This document shows positions 12,954-15,814 of a stretch of DNA of 15,814 nucleotides, piece by piece. Positions within the stretch are counted from its first letter, which is position 1, and the number at the start of each line of letters is the position of its first letter. This DNA comes from Clostridia bacterium (GTDB lineage: Bacteria; Bacillota; Clostridia; Peptostreptococcales; Anaerovoracaceae), in the NCBI GenBank assembly GCA_024682015.1, contig JAIKZT010000017.1, positions 1 through 15,814 of the forward strand, read 5' to 3'. A program made the position numbers and the translations under genes. The notes under the pieces are model-generated. The model saw nothing but the letters and a program-made list of their open reading frames with translations, was not told the origin of the DNA and ran no database searches.

Positions 12954-14800
12954 CGGACGGAAGTACCGAATCAAAAAACAGAAGATTGGAATATACCACG
13001 CAGCTGGATCAGGAGGAGGTCAAAAGAGAACTCGACCGGCTCGTGCAGGAAAAGCTGGACCGCCTCTCCGAGAACGTGGACGCGTCCCGCTTTGAGGAAG
13101 AATTGCAGGAGAAGGCTCATCAGCTCGAGGCGGACAAGGCGGCTCACTACCGCAGCAAGGGCGAAAACGGCCGCGCATCCCGGACCGGAGGCGCTTCGCA
13201 GGACCCGAGCGAGTCGGATGACCACGTCAAGGTCTACGCGGCGGCCAGCGCGGCGCTGAAGCGCCTGGGCAGCTACCGCCCTGTGGGCGAAGGCTTCATC
13301 CACAGGACGTGGCGGCTCATCCGCTCCCTGAAGAAGGCGCGCCTCGCGCTGGCGGGCGAAGCCTGGTGCACGGAAGAGGTGCGCAGCAGCCGCTACCGCG
13401 CGGTTTTCGACGACTGCTGGGGTCCCCTCGTGGACAGCTGGGACGAGATGTGGAACTGCGCCTGGAACTTCGTGACCCGGGCAGGGACAGACCTGTGGGA
13501 TCTGCTGCTCATCGTGGCGGACCTGCTCATCGCGGCGGCGTATTACGCGGGCAGCTTCTTCTATTACATCTGGGACCTGCTCTGGGACGTGCGCTACTGG
13601 TTTGACCAGCACAAGCGCAACTTCCTCGCGGCCTTCGCCACGGTGGTCGTGACGGCGGTCGTTTCCGTCGTGCTCATACAGTCGGCGACTGCCTACGAGT
13701 ACACGTACCATGGGAGGGTCATGGGCGTGGTGAAGAACCCGGAGGACGTCTACAGCACGATCGACGTGCTCGGCGACAAGCTGTCGAAGGCGGCCGGCGT
13801 GGCCGTTTCGCTGGACGTGGAGCGCGACATGACGTTCCGCAAGGTCATGGGCCTGACGTCGAACGTGCAGAGCGACGAGGACATCCTGAACACTATCACG
13901 TACATGAAGGACCTGCAGGTCGAGGCTTACGCGGTGATGCTGGACGGCGAAGAGTCCGTCGTGCTCGAAAGCGAGGGCGTCGCGAAATCGATCCTGAGCG
14001 AGATCCAGAACGAGTACGCCGGGGAGCGCAAGGATACGGAGTACACGAGCATCAATTACGACCAGCAGATCGTCATCCAGCCCGTCTACTGCCTGCTCGG
14101 CGACATCTGGAACCGGTCCGACGCCAAGCGCTATCTGCAGGGAGACCCATCCATCAGCATGCCTGCGCACATCACGATCCGCACGACGGAGACCGCCATG
14201 TACACGGAACCCGTGCCGTTCAGCATCGAGTATGTGAACGATTCGTCCATGTACACGGGCGTGGAGGAACTGCGCAGCGAAGGCGAAGACGGTCTGGAGC
14301 AGGTCGTCGCGACCATTGAGAGGATCAACGGCGAAGAGGTCTCCCGGACCATCGTTTCCACGACCGAGATCCGCGAGCCCGTCCCGGAAATCCGGGCGCA
14401 GGGCACGCGGCCCATCCCCGTGGCGCAGGGCACGGGGCAGTTCATCTATCCGCTCATCTCCTACACGCTGTCCTCGCCGTTCGGCATGCGCTGGGGCACG
14501 CTGCACACCGGCGTGGACCTGGCGGCGCCCATGGGCTCGAGGATATACGCCAGCGACGGCGGCACCGTGGAATTCGCCGGCTGGCACGGCAGTTACGGCT
14601 ACCTGATCATCATCAACCACGGCGGCCTGTACGAAACGTACTACGCGCACTGCAGCGCGATGCTCGTCAGCGCAGGCGACGAGGTCGTCCAGGGCCAGAA
14701 CATCGGCCTCGTGGGCAGCACCGGCTTCTCGACCGGCCCGCACTGCCACTTCGAGATCCGCTACAACGGAACACCGACAGATCCGCTGGGCTACCTGTAG
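12950..14800 (+). CDS. Membrane-anchored M23 peptidase with G5 domain
   Basis: A 616-residue cell-wall hydrolase. Residues 1-175 are a charged, partly coiled-coil region (14-66) predicted inside the cell. Two hydrophobic segments, rich in Tyr and Trp (about 182-210 and 223-247), enclose a short 'WDVRYWFDQHKRN' loop. The outer part has a YabE/LysM-like middle region (about 250-400), a G5 domain (about 411-487, with 'VVATIERINGEEVSRTIVSTTEIREPV' split across it) and an M23 domain (about 508-614). The zinc ligands are intact: His519 and Asp523 (HTGVD), His567 (YYAHC), His598-x-His600 (GPHCHFEI). It should cut peptidoglycan cross-bridges or stem peptides. The ATG lies in the stop of the DnaD-like gene with AGGAAGGA five bases upstream, so the two are translationally coupled. 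The large cytoplasmic N terminus is unusual. Confidence 0.92.
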   Translation: MTDGSTESKNRRLEYTTQLDQEEVKRELDRLVQEKLDRLSENVDASRFEEELQEKAHQLEADKAAHYRSKGENGRASRTGGASQDPSESDDHVKVYAAASAALKRLGSYRPVGEGFIHRTWRLIRSLKKARLALAGEAWCTEEVRSSRYRAVFDDCWGPLVDSWDEMWNCAWNFVTRAGTDLWDLLLIVADLLIAAAYYAGSFFYYIWDLLWDVRYWFDQHKRNFLAAFATVVVTAVVSVVLIQSATAYEYTYHGRVMGVVKNPEDVYSTIDVLGDKLSKAAGVAVSLDVERDMTFRKVMGLTSNVQSDEDILNTITYMKDLQVEAYAVMLDGEESVVLESEGVAKSILSEIQNEYAGERKDTEYTSINYDQQIVIQPVYCLLGDIWNRSDAKRYLQGDPSISMPAHITIRTTETAMYTEPVPFSIEYVNDSSMYTGVEELRSEGEDGLEQVVATIERINGEEVSRTIVSTTEIREPVPEIRAQGTRPIPVAQGTGQFIYPLISYTLSSPFGMRWGTLHTGVDLAAPMGSRIYASDGGTVEFAGWHGSYGYLIIINHGGLYETYYAHCSAMLVSAGDEVVQGQNIGLVGSTGFSTGPHCHFEIRYNGTPTDPLGYL

Positions 14801-14857
14801 CCCCTGCGGAGTTGTTCGATCATACATCGCTAATAGTTTTAAGGAGGCATATTTCTT

Positions 14858-15814
14858 ATGGAAAGACTCATCGGCACCGTATCCAGAGGCGTTCGCGCGC
14901 CCATCATCCGCAAGGGAGACGACATCGTACAGATCGTAACGGACTGCATTCTGGCGGCTTCGAACGGCGGAAAGGACCTGCAGGACAGAGACGTCGTAGC
15001 GGTCACCGAGGCCGTCGTGGCACGGGCGCAGGGCAACTACGCGGGCGTGGACGACATCGCTTCGGACATCCGCGCCAAGTTCCCGGGCGGCGAATTCGGC
15101 GTCGTGTTCCCCATCCTGTCCCGCAACCGCTTCGCGATCTGCCTGCGCGGCATTGCGAAGGGCGCGAAGAAGATCTGGCTGCAGCTGTCCTATCCCAGCG
15201 ACGAGGTCGGCAACCACCTGATCTCTCTGGATGATCTGGACGCGGCGGGGGTGAACCCCTATACGGACGTGCTGACGGAGGCGAAATACCGCGAACTGTT
15301 CGGCTTCAAGAAGCACCGGTTCACTGGCGTGGACTACGTGGAGTACTACAAGCAGCTGATCGAGGACGCCGGCGCGGAGTGCGAGATCGTCTTCGCCAAC
15401 GACGTGCGCGCCATTCTGAACTTCACGAAGCACGTGCTGGCCTGCGACATCCACAGCCGCGAGAGAAGCAAGCGGCTGCTGAAGGCGGCTGGCGCCGAGA
15501 CCGCGCTGAACCTGAGCGACATCCTGAATGCGCCCGTCAACGGCAGCGGCTGCAACGAAGTCTATGGCCTGTACGGTTCAAACAAGGCGACGGAGGATAC
15601 GATCAAACTGTTCCCCCGCGACTGCCAGCCCGTGGTGGAGGGCATCGCGAGAAATCTGAGAGAGGCGAGCGGCAAGCAGGTCGAGGCCATGATCTACGGC
15701 GACGGCGCCTTCAAGGATCCCGTGGGCAAGATCTGGGAGCTGGCGGACCCGGTGGTCTCTCCGGCGTATACGGCGGGGCTCGAGGGCCAGCCAAGCGAGC
15801 TGAAGCTGAAGTAT
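14858..15814 (+). CDS. CofE-like (coenzyme F420-0:gamma-glutamyl ligase family) protein, 3' end outside window
   Basis: The frame is open from ATG 14858 to the right edge, giving 319 residues without a stop. AAGGAGG (14841-14847) lies ten bases upstream. The start 'MERLIGTVSRGVRAPIIRKGDDIV' (in parts), 'DVVAVTEAVVARAQGNY', 'FPILSRNRFAICLRGIAKGAKKI' and 'YGDGAFKDPVGKIWELADPVVSPAY' match the F420_ligase (CofE) family as found in Firmicutes. In archaea and actinobacteria CofE adds glutamate to coenzyme F420. Most Clostridia do not make F420, and these homologs are usually about 400 residues with an unknown substrate, so the name should be read as a family label. The 57-base gap after the M23 gene holds no terminator, so it probably belongs to the same operon. 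Confidence 0.85.
   Translation, partial: MERLIGTVSRGVRAPIIRKGDDIVQIVTDCILAASNGGKDLQDRDVVAVTEAVVARAQGNYAGVDDIASDIRAKFPGGEFGVVFPILSRNRFAICLRGIAKGAKKIWLQLSYPSDEVGNHLISLDDLDAAGVNPYTDVLTEAKYRELFGFKKHRFTGVDYVEYYKQLIEDAGAECEIVFANDVRAILNFTKHVLACDIHSRERSKRLLKAAGAETALNLSDILNAPVNGSGCNEVYGLYGSNKATEDTIKLFPRDCQPVVEGIARNLREASGKQVEAMIYGDGAFKDPVGKIWELADPVVSPAYTAGLEGQPSELKLKY

Noticed and set aside
12971..15454. Open frame of 827 codons on the minus strand opposite the M23 and CofE-like genes
   Set aside because: It spans two genes and their spacer, has no ribosome binding site or family motif, and has the low-lysine, Arg/His/Asp-rich look of an antisense shadow.

Overview
The window reads as a piece of chromosome from a GC-rich, anaerobic, low-complexity-regulated member of the Clostridia (Bacillota). 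Evidence: strong AAGGAGG-type ribosome binding sites; the gdpP-rplI-dnaB gene order typical of Firmicutes; a DnaD-type replication protein (a Firmicutes family); a rubredoxin; and a thioredoxin / CD1871A / NapH-like iron-sulfur cassette common in gut Clostridia. A more exact placement (Oscillospirales- or Christensenellales-like gut organism) is only a guess from the base composition and gene set.

Layout. (1) Bases 2-853: the 3' end of a secreted or surface protein made of cysteine-rich repeats. (2) 854-1257: no gene; a mosaic of decayed palindromic repeats, a hairpin with a T-run, and a promoter with an extended -10. (3) 1258-4473: a tight four-gene cluster with a C69 (Ntn-hydrolase) dipeptidase, a TlpA-like thioredoxin lipoprotein, a 53-residue CD1871A-type CXXC membrane protein and a polytopic 4Fe-4S protein; the last three look like an electron relay across the membrane to an exported thiol-disulfide protein. 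The last gene runs into a 27-bp inverted repeat that supplies its stop codon. (4) 4620-7318: a UBA-like/DUF4342 membrane protein followed by an OmpR-type response regulator and its overlapping histidine kinase. (5) 7322-7380: a perfect 28-bp inverted repeat between convergent genes. (6) 7398-7951, minus strand: a two-gene unit, DUF1508 (YegP-like) then rubredoxin, with an FNR-like palindrome at its promoter. (7) 8131 to the end: a long plus-strand operon: gdpP (c-di-AMP phosphodiesterase), rplI, dnaB, a DnaD-like gene, a membrane M23/G5 peptidase and the start of a CofE-like ligase.

The most unusual points are these. The DnaD-like protein carries at its C terminus what looks like the N-terminal, zinc-binding half of the helicase loader DnaC/DnaI, but the AAA+ ATPase half is absent and the next gene begins in the stop codon. 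GdpP seems to lack its PAS domain. The rubredoxin has a CxC instead of a CxxC first metal knuckle. Two sequence variants of one REP-like palindrome sit directly at the 3' ends of three genes, and one of them rewrites the end of a protein. No tRNA, rRNA, CRISPR array, transposase gene or prophage gene was seen.
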